Made by a program: the position numbers and the translations under genes. Below, one piece after another: positions 53,884 through 62,178 of a DNA stretch of 64,000 nucleotides (positions are counted from its first letter, which is position 1; every line of letters starts with the position of its first letter). Location of the stretch: the NCBI RefSeq assembly GCF_048323675.1, contig NZ_JBLWFK010000004.1, positions 434,001 through 498,000 of the forward strand, read 5' to 3'. The notes under the pieces were generated by a model. It saw only the letters and a program-made list of their open reading frames with translations. It had not been told where the DNA came from and did no database searches. The stretch comes from Mangrovimicrobium sp048323675 (GTDB lineage: Bacteria > Pseudomonadota > Gammaproteobacteria > Pseudomonadales > Halieaceae).

Positions 53884-54486
53884 TCAGGGGGTAGCGGCTT
53901 TGGGTGCTGCCTTGGGTCGCGTGGCGGCTTTTTTCTTCGCCGGTGCTTTTCGAGCAGCTGCCTTTTTGGCGGGCGCCTTCTTCACCGGCGCCTTTTTGGC
54001 GGCCGGTTTACGCTTCGCGGCAGCTTTTTTCACCGGGGCTTTCTTACCCGCCGCCTTTTTCTTCGCCGGCGCTTTTTTCGCCACTGTGGTGCCGTAGGCC
54101 TTCTCTACCATCTTTGCCGCCTGGTCGGCCGCCTTGGTCTTGCGCTCGATCAGTATCAGGTCCGCTTTTACTGAACCGTATTGTTGCGCGGATTCATAGG
54201 CTGCAACGGCGATTTTCGCGACCGACTCCGCCAGTTCCTGCACCTGTTTAACCAGTGCATCCACCTTCTCCTGGTTGCGCGGTGTGGCCTTCGCTTTCAG
54301 CGTGGCGCGCGCCTTTTTCAGCCTGTCGTTGGCCGTGCGATGCCGTTTGCGCGCCGCCTCCAGTTCACGCTTGGCCCTGGAACTGGCCTGTTCGGTTTCC
54401 GCCACCAGCTTCTTGCGAAGCTGCTCCACTTTTTTATTGGCCTCGGCCGCCATCCGGGTAGCCTGGGCGAGTTCTTTCTCCAGCAT
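53884..54486 (-). CDS. AlgP/histone-H1-like Lys-Ala-Pro-rich protein
   Basis: A 200-residue protein. The N-terminal half (about 1-115) is a charged helical, coiled-coil-type region (KVEQLRKKLVAETEQASSRA). The C-terminal half is tandem KKAPAKK/KKAAAK-type repeats, the hallmark of histone-H1-like AlgP (AlgR3) from Pseudomonas. Such tails bind DNA nonspecifically and are linked to alginate and stress gene control. Regulation of a specific target here is inferred only. The ATG at 54484-54486 has GGAG at 10 nt. Low-complexity repeats like these often change length between strains. Confidence 0.85.
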   Translation of the reverse strand: MLEKELAQATRMAAEANKKVEQLRKKLVAETEQASSRAKRELEAARKRHRTANDRLKKARATLKAKATPRNQEKVDALVKQVQELAESVAKIAVAAYESAQQYGSVKADLILIERKTKAADQAAKMVEKAYGTTVAKKAPAKKKAAGKKAPVKKAAAKRKPAAKKAPVKKAPAKKAAARKAPAKKKAATRPKAAPKAATP

Positions 54487-54604
54487 GGGCGTGTCGCTCC
54501 GTCTGAGGTTGGGATACCGCGTTCTAAGTGTAGGCAGAAAACCGCCGCGCGAATACGACTTTTTCATCCGCGGAAAAAACCTACCGCGGCGGGGCGCAGT
54601 TTTT

Positions 54605-56119
54605 TCAGTTTTTCAGCGAGAGCATATAGCGTGCGGCGGCCAGCAAGGTTTCCCCGTCGAGGTGCTGCTGCGGCGGCATTTCCGGATAATCCTCGCGCTT
54701 CTTCACCGGCTGCCGGGCGTACGCGGCAATGCCCTGCGGATTGTCCATGTAGAGCGCCTGGATGATTTGCGTCGGCGGGCCGATCAGACGCACGGAGTAA
54801 GCGTGGCAGCCGGCGCAGATACCGTAGTAGGTGAGCTTGCCGATATCGACATTTTCCAGGCCGCGCGGCGGAACCGGCTGCGGCAGGGTATAGGTCGCGA
54901 CCTTCGCTGTCGTGTCGAAGGCGCATTCGCCGTATTTTTCCAGTCCGATGGTGCGGTAGCGCGCCGGGTGCAGGATGCAGCCATCATCCATTCCCACGGT
55001 ATCGACGATGTCGGGTCCCCGGCTTTCCAGCTGGGTTGCCAGGTAGGCGCGCACGACAGGCGCGGGATCGAGGCCGTTGTCGCGCATCAGGTTATCGAGC
55101 AGTTTGGGACGATTGGGATTGGGTTCCGATCCGGGGTCGTTGGGAATATTGGTCGCGAGGGTGAAGTCGGTAAAGATGATGCCGGCAGAATTGTTGCCGG
55201 TGACAATATTGCCCTCGATAACCACATCGTCACAGGCCATCACCAGCATGCCGGTGCCCGCGGGGACATTGGCCACAATGGATCCGGGCACAGCGAAATT
55301 TTCGTGATTGTTATCGATCACGAAATTGTTGCGGATCAACACGTCACCACAGGTCTTGATCGGCAGGCCCGGCGTGACGAAGGCGAGAATGCCGCCGGTG
55401 TTGTTATAGACGTAGTTGGCCTCCACCAGGGCGGAGCGGCTGTTCTCGATCTCGATGCCGGCAACACTCTCGAACACCCGGTTGTAGACCACGTCGACAT
55501 TGTCGGACATGCCGATGTAGATGGCCGCGTCCTCAATTCCCGAAAGCACGTTGTGGGAGACAATCCCGTTCTGGCCCAGCTGGGGAAAGATGCCATAAAC
55601 CCCGGTATCCACGACGATATTGTTGCGGATGATAAAGTTGTTACCGGCCTGCCCCATCACGCCGTTGCCCTTGTAGTGTGTGATATGGAAATTCTCGATG
55701 GTGGTGCCATTGCCGGAATAGAGAATTGCGTCGTTGCGCACCCCGTCCCCCTCCAGCACCGGGTAGTTGCCCTGTTCGATCACTCCGGACAGGGTGATAT
55801 TGTCCTTGTCGATATACACGGTCTCGCGGTAGGTGCCGGGCATGACCTTGATCACGGCGCCCGGCGCCGCGCGATTTACCGCGTCCTGTATGGATTCACC
55901 GTCCCGCACCAGGATCACTTCGCCGCTGGTCGGTGTCGCCAGCCGGCGCACCGCGTCCTGCGCAACCGCCCCCACCGACTCGCTACCCGCGGAATTGAAT
56001 TGGGCCGCCGGCGTCGAGGGCACTTTTATCACGACGGGTTCGGCGCGCTGCCGGGTGCCGAGCTGGTAGGCGCCCGCCAGCAGGGCCAGGGTGACAATCG
56101 GGACGATCAGCTTGCGCAT
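54605..56119 (-). CDS. Parallel beta-helix protein fused to a C-terminal cytochrome c domain
   Basis: A 504-residue exported protein. Signal anchor at about residues 1-20. Residues of about 70-330 are a right-handed parallel beta-helix (NVDVVYNRVFESVAGIEIEN; VEANYVYNNTGGILAFVTPG). The C-terminal domain has one c-type heme motif, CAGCH (near residue 435), and a Met-ligand candidate in YPEMPPQ. The helix part matches my memory of the beta-helix family TIGR03805, which occurs in pairs with c-type cytochromes, function unknown. AAGGAG precedes the ATG at 9 nt. It is the third gene of an operon and starts 4 nt after the MauG-like gene. Confidence 0.87.
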   Translation of the reverse strand: MRKLIVPIVTLALLAGAYQLGTRQRAEPVVIKVPSTPAAQFNSAGSESVGAVAQDAVRRLATPTSGEVILVRDGESIQDAVNRAAPGAVIKVMPGTYRETVYIDKDNITLSGVIEQGNYPVLEGDGVRNDAILYSGNGTTIENFHITHYKGNGVMGQAGNNFIIRNNIVVDTGVYGIFPQLGQNGIVSHNVLSGIEDAAIYIGMSDNVDVVYNRVFESVAGIEIENSRSALVEANYVYNNTGGILAFVTPGLPIKTCGDVLIRNNFVIDNNHENFAVPGSIVANVPAGTGMLVMACDDVVIEGNIVTGNNSAGIIFTDFTLATNIPNDPGSEPNPNRPKLLDNLMRDNGLDPAPVVRAYLATQLESRGPDIVDTVGMDDGCILHPARYRTIGLEKYGECAFDTTAKVATYTLPQPVPPRGLENVDIGKLTYYGICAGCHAYSVRLIGPPTQIIQALYMDNPQGIAAYARQPVKKREDYPEMPPQQHLDGETLLAAARYMLSLKN

Positions 56120-56123
56120 AGTG

Positions 56124-57293
56124 TTATTCTCCTTGCGAACCGGCGGCGGCTTCCGGCCGATTGTGAACCGGCGGCAATCCCGAAGGCAACTGCGCGGGTA
56201 CCTGCGGCATGAAACTCTGGTCGCTGAGGGCGCCGAGGAAATCCACCAGGCGATCCACTTCCTCGTCGCTGAGCCGGGGATTCCAGATATGCCAGTGAAT
56301 ATTCAGCTGCTCGCCAGCGGGAACGGCGTGACCGCGGCCACCGTTATAGAAAGCGACGGCCGCGCGCAGTGTGGCGAAGTTGCCCGCGTGCATGTAGGGC
56401 GCGGTGAGGGCGACATTGCGCAGGCTGGGAACCCTGAAGGCGCCGCGCAGGCTGGCGTCCCCGGTGGCGCGCTGGGCGCCCGGGTCGAGGGGAGCGCCAT
56501 CGGCCTCGGGTACACCGATGACCGCCAGTTGCTGGTTGCTGAACAGGGGCGGAGTGTGGCATTCGGCACAGCGGGCCACAAACGAGCGGAACACGTTGAG
56601 TCCCTCCTTCTCGCGGTCACTGAGCGCTCCCGCGGCACCGTGGGCGTACAGGTCATAGCGGCTGTTCAGCGATATCAGCGAGGATTCAAACGCGGCGAGT
56701 GCGGTATACACAGACGCCAGTACGATCGTATCCGTGCCGGGAAACGCCGTGGCGAACAGCGCCCGGTAGGCGGCGCTGGCGCGCAGCGCTTCGAGCAGGC
56801 TGGCCGGGGTGGTCGCCATTTCCCGCGGGTCATACAGGGGCCCCTGCATCTGCGCCTCCAGGCTGTCGGCCCGGGCGTCCCAGAACAGGCGGCGCTGGAA
56901 GGCCACATTCCACAGGCTGGGCGCCGAACGCTCCAGCAGTTCACCGCCTACGCCTGCGCTGCGCGCCCGGCCATCGGCAAAGCCGAGTTGCGGCTGGTGG
57001 CAGCTGGCACAGGACAGGCTGTGGTCGGCGGACAACAGCGGGTCGAAAAAGAGGTAGCGGCCGAGATCGATCTGCTGCGGCGTGAAGCCTTCGCGCAGCG
57101 CGGGCAAGCCGCTCTTCAGGCCTCCCACACCCGCCGATTGCAGCGAGTCATACTGCCGATACAGGCTGCGCAGGAAGCAGCCCCCCCGCTCAAGCTCGAA
57201 GCCCGGGGGGCAGGTGGTGCTGAGGGTAAAACCGAAAGCGGCACTGCAGTACAGGCCTGCGGCAACCAGGGTAACGCGCAGCAACTGCCCCAC
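56124..57293 (-). CDS. MauG/cytochrome c peroxidase-like diheme protein
   Basis: A 389-residue periplasmic protein. Signal peptide at about residues 1-21. Two heme motifs are CASCH and CAECH. Family marks include IDLGRYLFFDPLLSADHSLS, SLWNVAFQRRLFWDARADSL and APYMHAGNFATLRAAVAFYN. It belongs to the diheme peroxidase/MauG group that reduces H2O2 or oxidises a partner. An N-terminal extension with two Cys (CPPGFELERGGC) is unusual. It starts at a GTG 5 nt after the upstream cytochrome stop. Confidence 0.9.
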   Translation of the reverse strand: MGQLLRVTLVAAGLYCSAAFGFTLSTTCPPGFELERGGCFLRSLYRQYDSLQSAGVGGLKSGLPALREGFTPQQIDLGRYLFFDPLLSADHSLSCASCHQPQLGFADGRARSAGVGGELLERSAPSLWNVAFQRRLFWDARADSLEAQMQGPLYDPREMATTPASLLEALRASAAYRALFATAFPGTDTIVLASVYTALAAFESSLISLNSRYDLYAHGAAGALSDREKEGLNVFRSFVARCAECHTPPLFSNQQLAVIGVPEADGAPLDPGAQRATGDASLRGAFRVPSLRNVALTAPYMHAGNFATLRAAVAFYNGGRGHAVPAGEQLNIHWHIWNPRLSDEEVDRLVDFLGALSDQSFMPQVPAQLPSGLPPVHNRPEAAAGSQGE

Positions 57294-57298
57294 AGGCG

Positions 57299-57928
57299 CT
57301 ATTTCGCGAGGCTGCGCAGGTAGCTCACCACGTCGCGGACGGCCTGGTCATCGGGCAGGGTAGCGGCCATCGCCCGCATTTGCCGGCCGTTCAGGTCCGC
57401 CGGGGTACTGCCCCGGCTACCCTCGCGGAAGGCATGCAACTGGCTTTCCAGGTACCAGTCATCACTGCCCGCCAGGCGCGGCGAATGCAGGGCCTTGTTA
57501 CCCATCGCATCGGCGCCGTGGCAGGCGCCACACAACTGCCGGTAATAGTCGCCGCCCAGCCCGCTGTCCCCGCTAACCGTCACCGGCGAGACCGGACTGT
57601 CGAGACTGGCTATGTAATCACTCACCGCGTACAGCGCCTGGTCATCCGGCAGGCTTTTCGCCATGGCCGCCATGGCCTGGGCCCGCGGGCTGTCGCTTTC
57701 CCCACCGCGCAGTCCGCTGCGGAATTTCTCCAGCTGGGTGGACAGGTAGACCGGCGCCAGGTGATTGAGTCGCGGGGCACCCTGGGCGGGGTTCCCCCCG
57801 GCGTCAGCCCCGTGGCAGCTGGCACAGACCACATAGAGGGGACGCCCCGCTTCGGCGGACTCGGCCTGCGCCGGCGCAGCCACTGCAGCGACCAGGCCTG
57901 CGGCCAGTAAAACGAGGGGATAGCGCAT
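57299..57928 (-). CDS. Diheme cytochrome c (c4-like)
   Basis: A 209-residue protein with a signal peptide (about residues 1-22, ending AQAE). Two similar cytochrome c domains carry CASCHGADAGG and CGACHGADAMGN, each followed by a Met-ligand region (MAAMAKSLPDDQA, MRAMAATLPDDQAV). This is the cytochrome c4 layout, a soluble or membrane-associated electron carrier. GGAG lies 8 nt before the ATG. It is the first gene of the three-gene operon and would deliver or collect electrons for the MauG-like and beta-helix-cytochrome proteins. Confidence 0.92.
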   Translation of the reverse strand: MRYPLVLLAAGLVAAVAAPAQAESAEAGRPLYVVCASCHGADAGGNPAQGAPRLNHLAPVYLSTQLEKFRSGLRGGESDSPRAQAMAAMAKSLPDDQALYAVSDYIASLDSPVSPVTVSGDSGLGGDYYRQLCGACHGADAMGNKALHSPRLAGSDDWYLESQLHAFREGSRGSTPADLNGRQMRAMAATLPDDQAVRDVVSYLRSLAK

Positions 57929-57965
57929 GCATTATTCTCCGAACTTGTATCATCCCGGGCTGCGT

Positions 57966-57994
57966 ATAATAATTCCAAATTACGCCACACTGAA
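57966..57994 (-). promoter_or_regulatory. Candidate promoter of the cytochrome/beta-helix operon
   Basis: On the minus strand TTCAGT (57994-57989) and TATTAT (57971-57966) are separated by 17 nt and lie 38 nt before the c4-like start. The same AT-rich patch contains a TATAAT (57965-57970) on the plus strand, which could serve the zinc-ribbon gene but lacks a matching -35. Confidence 0.45.
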
Positions 57995-58111
57995 ATTTCA
58001 CCCACTGGCCCGGGAAGACAGATTCAGCTGTATCGGCTAGACTCGGAGCCATGGGGGCTGCTGCACCGGCAGCGCGATAACAGACTCTCCAGACATCACA
58101 GGGACCATCAC

Positions 58112-58507
58112 ATGGAATTCAACCCCGAAACTCACAGCATCCAGTGCCCCAAGTGCGGCCATGGCATGAACGAGGTCACCTACGGCGACGTGACGATTGA
58201 TCGCTGTTCCCACTGCCAGGGGCTGTGGTTCGATACCGGGGAAGCGGACGCCCTGAAGGGCAAGTGGATGGGCGATGCACTGGACCTGGGCGCCTCCTCC
58301 GAAGGCCGCAAGTGGGATGCGGTAGAGGATATCTCCTGCCCGCGCTGCGGCAAGGACATGGAAAAGCGCTCCGACCCAAAACAGAAACACATCTGGTTCG
58401 AGGAGTGCCCCGACCACGGCATGTTCATGGATGCCGGCGAATTCACCGACTACAAGCACGAAACCTGGGCCGACTGGTTCCGGCGCCTGCTGCGCGGCAA
58501 GCGTTGA
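58112..58507 (+). CDS. Zinc-ribbon (zf-TFIIB-like) protein
   Basis: A 131-residue small protein. The first ribbon has CPKCGHGM...CSHCQGLWFDTGEAD. The second is CPRCGKDMEKRS...WFEECPDHGMFMDAGEF. The GLWFD motif after the second Cys pair defines the family, whose function is unknown. It probably binds zinc in the cytoplasm. Rich basic C-terminus (FRRLLRGKR). It stands alone and ends at a bidirectional terminator. Confidence 0.85.
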   Translation: MEFNPETHSIQCPKCGHGMNEVTYGDVTIDRCSHCQGLWFDTGEADALKGKWMGDALDLGASSEGRKWDAVEDISCPRCGKDMEKRSDPKQKHIWFEECPDHGMFMDAGEFTDYKHETWADWFRRLLRGKR

Positions 58508-58523
58508 TGCTTTGCTGGCTGTG

Positions 58524-58550
58524 AAAAAGGGCGACATTGTCGCCCTTTTT
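58524..58550. terminator. Bidirectional rho-independent terminator
   Basis: AAAAAGGGCGAC (58524-58535) pairs with GTCGCCCTTTTT (58539-58550) across a 3-nt loop. A-run on one side and T-run on the other allow it to end both the zinc-ribbon gene and the convergent DUF481 gene. Confidence 0.93.
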
Positions 58551-58600
58551 CGTGGCTGTCGCTAACGCCCGGGGGCAGCGCCTGCAGCCCGGCCGCCGAC

Positions 58601-59662
58601 TTACCAGGTGTAACCGAGGCGGACCGAGTAGGTCTGGTCCAGCTCATCGACGGTGTCCGGAACACCGGAATCGTATTCCAGCAGCACTTCCGCCGCGGCC
58701 TCGAAATTCCACAGCAGCGGGAAGGCCAGGCCAAAGGTCGTATTCACCACCACGTCCGAGGTATTGTTAAGGTTCCACAGGCCGTTCTGCAGGAAGTACA
58801 GGCGCGAATCGCCGCCCAGGTAGTTGCTGGTAAAGTCGATATTCCAGGTCGCGCCGGGGTAGTCGTTGTCCGGCGCCACAATGTAATCCTCGTTGACGTA
58901 GGCCAGGCCCGCATCTGCGGAGAGGGCGAAAATCGGGTCGGTATAAAATTCCCGGCCGATGTAGGGACCGATGTAATAGCGCAGGTCCAGGTCGGCGAAT
59001 TTATCCGCCTCCGCATAGGCCTGGATACCGCCGTAGGCCGGGCCGTCGAAGAAATAGTCGTATTTGCCCTGAACGGTCCAGTTATCGGCATTCTTGAGGC
59101 CATTCACCTCATCCAGTTCGCCGAAGTAACGCAGGGTGTAGCGATCCTTCTCGCTGCGCCAGACACTTTCCAGCCGGTAGTCCAGTTCGTCGGTATCGGT
59201 GTTGCCGCGCTCCATGGTGAGGGCGAAGTTCACCAGGCCTGTCCATTTATAGCCCTGGCCCAGCTCCCAGGGCTCGGGATTCACCAACAGCAGGTCTTCC
59301 AGGTCGGGGACCTCGCCGTCGGCGGCGACGCCGCTAACGACCAGTTGTTGTTGCTCGACCACCAGCGGCTGGTCCTCGATCACGGTGTCGTCCACCAGTT
59401 CCATTACCACCGGAGCCGCGGTGCGGATATCGCTGACTTTTTCCATCGGGATGGCAAGGGTGCCGGCGAAATCGGTTTCCAGTTCCAGCGCGCCGTCGCG
59501 CACACTGAGCACCTTGCCCCTGATTACCGAACCGTCAAGCATCGTCACTTCGTCGGGCGTTACCGGTATCTCGGTGGCTATTGCTTCACTTTCTGCCCGG
59601 GCACCGCCTATGCCCAGTGCCAATGCGCCTGCAAACAGCGCCGCGCCTAGAAACCTGTTCAT
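58601..59662 (-). CDS. DUF481-family outer-membrane protein
   Basis: A 353-residue exported protein. Signal peptide about residues 1-23 (ending ARAE). A short SH3/Lsm-like segment (VTMLDGSVIRGKVLSVRDGA, IPMEKVSDIRT) precedes a barrel of the DUF481 type (GLVNFALTMERGNTDTDELD; YVNEDYIVAPDNDYPG). It ends TYSVRLGYTW, with a terminal Trp expected of outer-membrane barrels. The role is unknown. It starts divergently from gor, 209 nt away. Confidence 0.87.
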   Translation of the reverse strand: MNRFLGAALFAGALALGIGGARAESEAIATEIPVTPDEVTMLDGSVIRGKVLSVRDGALELETDFAGTLAIPMEKVSDIRTAAPVVMELVDDTVIEDQPLVVEQQQLVVSGVAADGEVPDLEDLLLVNPEPWELGQGYKWTGLVNFALTMERGNTDTDELDYRLESVWRSEKDRYTLRYFGELDEVNGLKNADNWTVQGKYDYFFDGPAYGGIQAYAEADKFADLDLRYYIGPYIGREFYTDPIFALSADAGLAYVNEDYIVAPDNDYPGATWNIDFTSNYLGGDSRLYFLQNGLWNLNNTSDVVVNTTFGLAFPLLWNFEAAAEVLLEYDSGVPDTVDELDQTYSVRLGYTW

Positions 59663-59871
59663 TTGGTCACCTTGTTTTCATCATGGGGTACGCCGCGGCG
59701 GCCAGCTTCGCGGCTGCGCACAATGGTAACGGCCTGTCGCGAGGTTACAAGCCCTTCCGAAAGCCACTTGCGTGGTTCAGGGTGACGGCGCCTGCTGATA
59801 GACTAGGAAGCACCGGGGACTGTGCTCGCGCACAGGGTATCCCGGAATCATTGCACAGAGGGGAAAACCAG

Positions 59872-61230
59872 GTGGCTGACTTCGACTACGACCTTTTCGT
59901 CATCGGCGCGGGTTCCGGCGGTGTGCGCGCCGCGCGCATGGCGGCCGGTTTTGGCGCCCGGGTAGCCGTGGCCGAAGACCTCTACCTCGGCGGCACCTGC
60001 GTCAACGTGGGCTGCGTGCCGAAAAAGCTGTACGTCTACGCCGCGGAATTCGGCAAGGGCTTCCGCGACGCCCAGGGCTTCGGCTGGGACAGCGGCGAAC
60101 CGGTTTTCGACTGGGCTACCCTGCGCGACAACAAGCAGGTGGAAATTTCCCGGCTCAACGCGATCTACCGCAATATTCTCGGCGGTGCCAACGCGCAGAT
60201 CATCGACGGCCGCGCCCGCATCCTCGGGCCCAGTCGCGTGGCGGTGGACGGCCGCGAGTTCAGCGCCGGCAAAATCCTGGTCGCCACCGGTGGCTGGCCC
60301 TACATCCCGGAATTTCCCGGCAGCGAATACGCCATCACGTCCAATGAAGTCTTCGACCTGGAAGACTTTCCCCAGCGCCTTGTGGTGGTCGGCGGCGGTT
60401 ATATCGCGGTCGAGTTCGCGGGAATTTTCAACGGCCTGGGCGCCGACGTGACCCAGTTGTATCGCGGGCCGCTGTTCCTGCGCGGTTTCGACCAGGACCT
60501 GCGCCAGCACGCCGCACAGGAAATCGCCAAGAGCGGCGTCGACCTGCGTTTCCAGACCCAGGTGGCGAGCCTGCGGCCCGGCATCAACGGCCTGCATGTC
60601 ACGCTCGACAATGGCGATACGCTGCACGCAGATGCGGTGCTCTATGCCACCGGCCGCAAACCCAACCTGGCAGGACTGGGACTCGAAAACGTCAACGTCC
60701 GCTGCGACGACAAGGGCTATATCGCCGTGGATGCGCATTTCCAGACCAGTGAACCGACGATTTATGCCCTCGGTGACGTCACCGGCGGCATGGAGCTCAC
60801 CCCGGTCGCCCTGGCCGAAGGCATGGCCTTTGCCCGGCGCGAGTTCGGCGGCCTCGACGCCAGGCCGGAATACGACTTCGTTCCCACGGCGGTGTTCTGC
60901 CAGCCCAACATCGGCACCGTCGGCTTCACCGAGGAAGCGGCGCGGGCGGAGTTTGGAGACGTCGAAATCTACAAGAGTACGTTCAAACCGATGAAGCATA
61001 CGCTCTCCGGACGCGACGAGCGCAGCCTGATGAAACTCATTGTCGACAGGGCCACGGATCGGGTGGTCGGCGTGCACATGGTGGGACCGGACGCCGGCGA
61101 GATCATGCAGGGTATCGCCATCGCCCTCAAGGCGGGCGCTACCAAGGCAATCTTCGACAGCACCATCGGCATCCATCCCACCGCCGCCGAGGAGTTCGTC
61201 ACCATGCGCGAACCCTGGTCAGGCAACTGA
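59872..61230 (+). CDS. gor: Glutathione-disulfide reductase
   Basis: A 452-residue flavoenzyme. FAD motif YDLFVIGAGSGGVRAARMA, redox disulfide in GGTCVNVGCVPKK (Cys 43 and 48), NADPH motif VVVGGGYIAVEFAGIFNGLG and C-terminal catalytic His in IGIHPTAAEEFVTM. It reduces glutathione disulfide with NADPH, which Zwf can supply. The GTG at 59872 has AGAGGGG upstream and begins right at the flavoprotein core; the longer frame from 59581 is read through the divergent region and lacks a signal. The ABC gene 18 nt downstream may be cotranscribed. Confidence 0.93.
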   Translation: MADFDYDLFVIGAGSGGVRAARMAAGFGARVAVAEDLYLGGTCVNVGCVPKKLYVYAAEFGKGFRDAQGFGWDSGEPVFDWATLRDNKQVEISRLNAIYRNILGGANAQIIDGRARILGPSRVAVDGREFSAGKILVATGGWPYIPEFPGSEYAITSNEVFDLEDFPQRLVVVGGGYIAVEFAGIFNGLGADVTQLYRGPLFLRGFDQDLRQHAAQEIAKSGVDLRFQTQVASLRPGINGLHVTLDNGDTLHADAVLYATGRKPNLAGLGLENVNVRCDDKGYIAVDAHFQTSEPTIYALGDVTGGMELTPVALAEGMAFARREFGGLDARPEYDFVPTAVFCQPNIGTVGFTEEAARAEFGDVEIYKSTFKPMKHTLSGRDERSLMKLIVDRATDRVVGVHMVGPDAGEIMQGIAIALKAGATKAIFDSTIGIHPTAAEEFVTMREPWSGN

Positions 61231-61248
61231 GGCTGACGCAATCCGGCA

Positions 61249-62178
61249 ATGATTGAAGCGCGTCACCTCACCCGGCAATTCGGGCGCACCACCGCGGTAT
61301 CCAACGTCTCTTTCCGGATCGAGGACCGCGAAGTGGTGGGCCTGCTCGGCCCCAATGGCGCCGGCAAGACCACCATCATGCGCATGCTCAGCGGCTACCT
61401 GGAGCCGACCACCGGCAGCATAGAGGTCGGCGGTGAAAGCCTCGGCCAGAACGCCTATTGCATCCAGCGCCAGCTCGGCTACCTGCCGGAGAACCTGCCG
61501 GTCTACCCGGAAATGATGGTCGCCGATTACCTCGACTACGCCGCCACGATCAAGGGTATCGAGCGCAGTGAACGCATGCGCAGCGTGCGCGAGGCACTGG
61601 TCGCCACCGACATGCTGGAGCATGCGCTGGACAACATCGGGCGCCTCTCCCGCGGCCAGAAACAGCGCGTCGGGGTTGCACAGGCCATCCTCGGCCGGCC
61701 CCACTACCTGATTCTCGACGAACCCACCAACGGCCTGGACCCGCGCCAGACGGAACAGATGCGCGAGCTGATCCAGCAGCTGGCCCGGCGCGCAACGATC
61801 ATTGTCTCCACCCACATCATGCAGGAAGTCGAGGCCGTCTGTGACCGCGTACTGATCCTCAACAGCGGGCAGCTGGCGCTGGACCAGCCGCTGGCGCAAC
61901 TGCGCAACTGCCGCGAGTTGCTCCTGCACACCGACGCCGGAACCGCGAACCTGGAGCAGTGCCTGTCCGGGCTCGAGGGTATCGAGAGCTTCTCTCACAG
62001 CGCGGGTTCCGACGGACTGCACTGGCGACTGCGGCTGCGCGCCGGGACCGATTGCGACCAGCTGGCGGGCGAGGTTTCACAGTGCGTGCTGCAGGCCGGA
62101 GCCCGGCTTTACGGGCTGAGCCCGCAGCAGGCGCACCTGGAAGACATTTTCCGCGAGGTCATCGGCGATGGACACTAG
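61249..62178 (+). CDS. ABC ATPase of GldA/CcmA type
   Basis: A 309-residue ATPase. Walker A GLLGPNGAGKTTIMRMLSG, Q-loop LGYLPENLPVYPEMM, signature LSRGQKQRVGVAQAI, Walker B YLILDEPTNGLDP and switch His in STHIMQEVEAVC. The C-terminal extension is about 85 residues. It pairs with the GldF/GldG-type membrane protein whose start overlaps its stop by 11 nt. In gliding Bacteroidetes GldAFG is linked to motility, but in Gammaproteobacteria such systems have no settled role. Confidence 0.92.
   Translation: MIEARHLTRQFGRTTAVSNVSFRIEDREVVGLLGPNGAGKTTIMRMLSGYLEPTTGSIEVGGESLGQNAYCIQRQLGYLPENLPVYPEMMVADYLDYAATIKGIERSERMRSVREALVATDMLEHALDNIGRLSRGQKQRVGVAQAILGRPHYLILDEPTNGLDPRQTEQMRELIQQLARRATIIVSTHIMQEVEAVCDRVLILNSGQLALDQPLAQLRNCRELLLHTDAGTANLEQCLSGLEGIESFSHSAGSDGLHWRLRLRAGTDCDQLAGEVSQCVLQAGARLYGLSPQQAHLEDIFREVIGDGH

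Noticed and set aside
54275..56212. A 645-codon plus-strand frame across the AlgP-like and beta-helix genes
   Set aside because: It lies opposite proteins with clear signal peptides, heme motif and repeats. The sequence looks like shadow coding (many Asp/His/Val runs) with no ribosome-binding site.
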